Shown: positions 63,991-64,000 of the stretch, in pieces
How positions within the stretch are numbered: position 1 is the first letter of the stretch
How the letters are laid out: every line of letters begins with the position of its first letter
NCBI GenBank assembly: GCA_001874325.1
Contig: MPCW01000001.1
Location: 124,001-188,000 of the forward strand
Direction of reading: 5' to 3'
DNA: 64,000 bases
Source of the DNA: Flavobacterium sp. MedPE-SWcel
GTDB taxonomy: Bacteria; Bacteroidota; Bacteroidia; Flavobacteriales; Flavobacteriaceae
Translations under genes and position numbers: made by a program
Notes under the pieces: generated by a model
The model's database searches: none
Told to the model about the DNA's origin: nothing
What the model saw: the letters and a program-made list of their open reading frames with translations, nothing else

Positions 63991-64000
63991 ATGAATAAAA
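63991..64000 (+). CDS. Probable start of the next gene, cut by the window edge
   Basis: An ATG at 63991 followed by AATAAAA (Met-Asn-Lys) sits after an A/C-rich leader of the kind seen before other genes here. A near-match to the -7 element (TATTTTTA) lies about 35 bases upstream. Only ten bases are visible, so the product is unknown. Confidence 0.4.

Overview
The window is ordinary chromosome from an AT-rich member of the Bacteroidota, almost certainly the family Flavobacteriaceae (Flavobacterium-like). The evidence is the gliding-motility genes gldB and gldC, a type IX secretion plug protein, the GLPGLI family, an FtsZ with a very long linker, many promoters of the Bacteroidota type (-7 element TAnnTTTG) and the near absence of Shine-Dalgarno sequences. 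I see no phage, insertion sequence, integrase, CRISPR array or rRNA operon. Nearly all of the DNA is coding.

Layout. 1-7131: an efflux pair (membrane-fusion lipoprotein cut by the window edge, and an outer-membrane TolC protein with a substrate-binding-like front half), then a GLPGLI protein and a TonB-receptor-like outer-membrane protein. 7232-8623: an orphan lipoprotein, tRNA-Arg(TCG) and a GatB/YqeY protein. 8723-24377 (minus strand): the 13-gene division and cell-wall (dcw) operon mraZ-rsmH-ftsL-ftsI-murE-mraY-murD-ftsW-murG-murC-ftsQ-ftsA-ftsZ, with no murF, murB or ddl. It starts at a promoter with an array of likely MraZ boxes and ends at a strong terminator behind ftsZ. 24784-33229: hydrolase, engB, GNAT, gldC/gldB, nadE, an orphan response regulator, dnaG and an oxidoreductase. 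33258-37798: CDF metal transporter, a lone GH53 galactanase and an ECF sigma / anti-sigma-like / outer-membrane protein operon. 37966-41753: prenyl synthase, rlmN, O-methyltransferase, PAP2 phosphatase and tatA. 41860-47550: an operon of four secreted regulatory-domain proteins (three clear paralogues and one divergent), a DUF6702 protein and an M1 metallopeptidase. 47671-64000: peptidase E, tRNA-Gly(TCC), L,D-transpeptidase, a DUF5916 protein, gpmI, CoA hydrolase/transferase, map, methyltransferase, T9SS plug protein, apaG, pruA, rsmG, desaturase and aminotransferase.

Most genes are housekeeping. The dcw operon makes lipid II (MurC, MurD, MurE, MraY, MurG) and builds the septum (FtsZ, FtsA, FtsQ, FtsL, FtsW, FtsI), apparently under MraZ autoregulation. 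Less explained points are the four-gene paralogue operon at 44656-47550, the substrate-binding/TolC fusion at 677-3007, a DnaG without zinc ligands, an orphan lipoprotein weakly resembling the GldM C-terminus, the sigma/anti-sigma/outer-membrane trio, and a set of inverted repeats built across stop codons at convergent gene ends. I see no clearly new multi-gene defence or mobile system. The paralogue operon is the best candidate for an undescribed function.

Two database-style starts are corrected here (methyltransferase at 56309, CDF transporter at 34148), and three genes (mraZ, dnaG, the ECF sigma factor) appear to use TTG starts.
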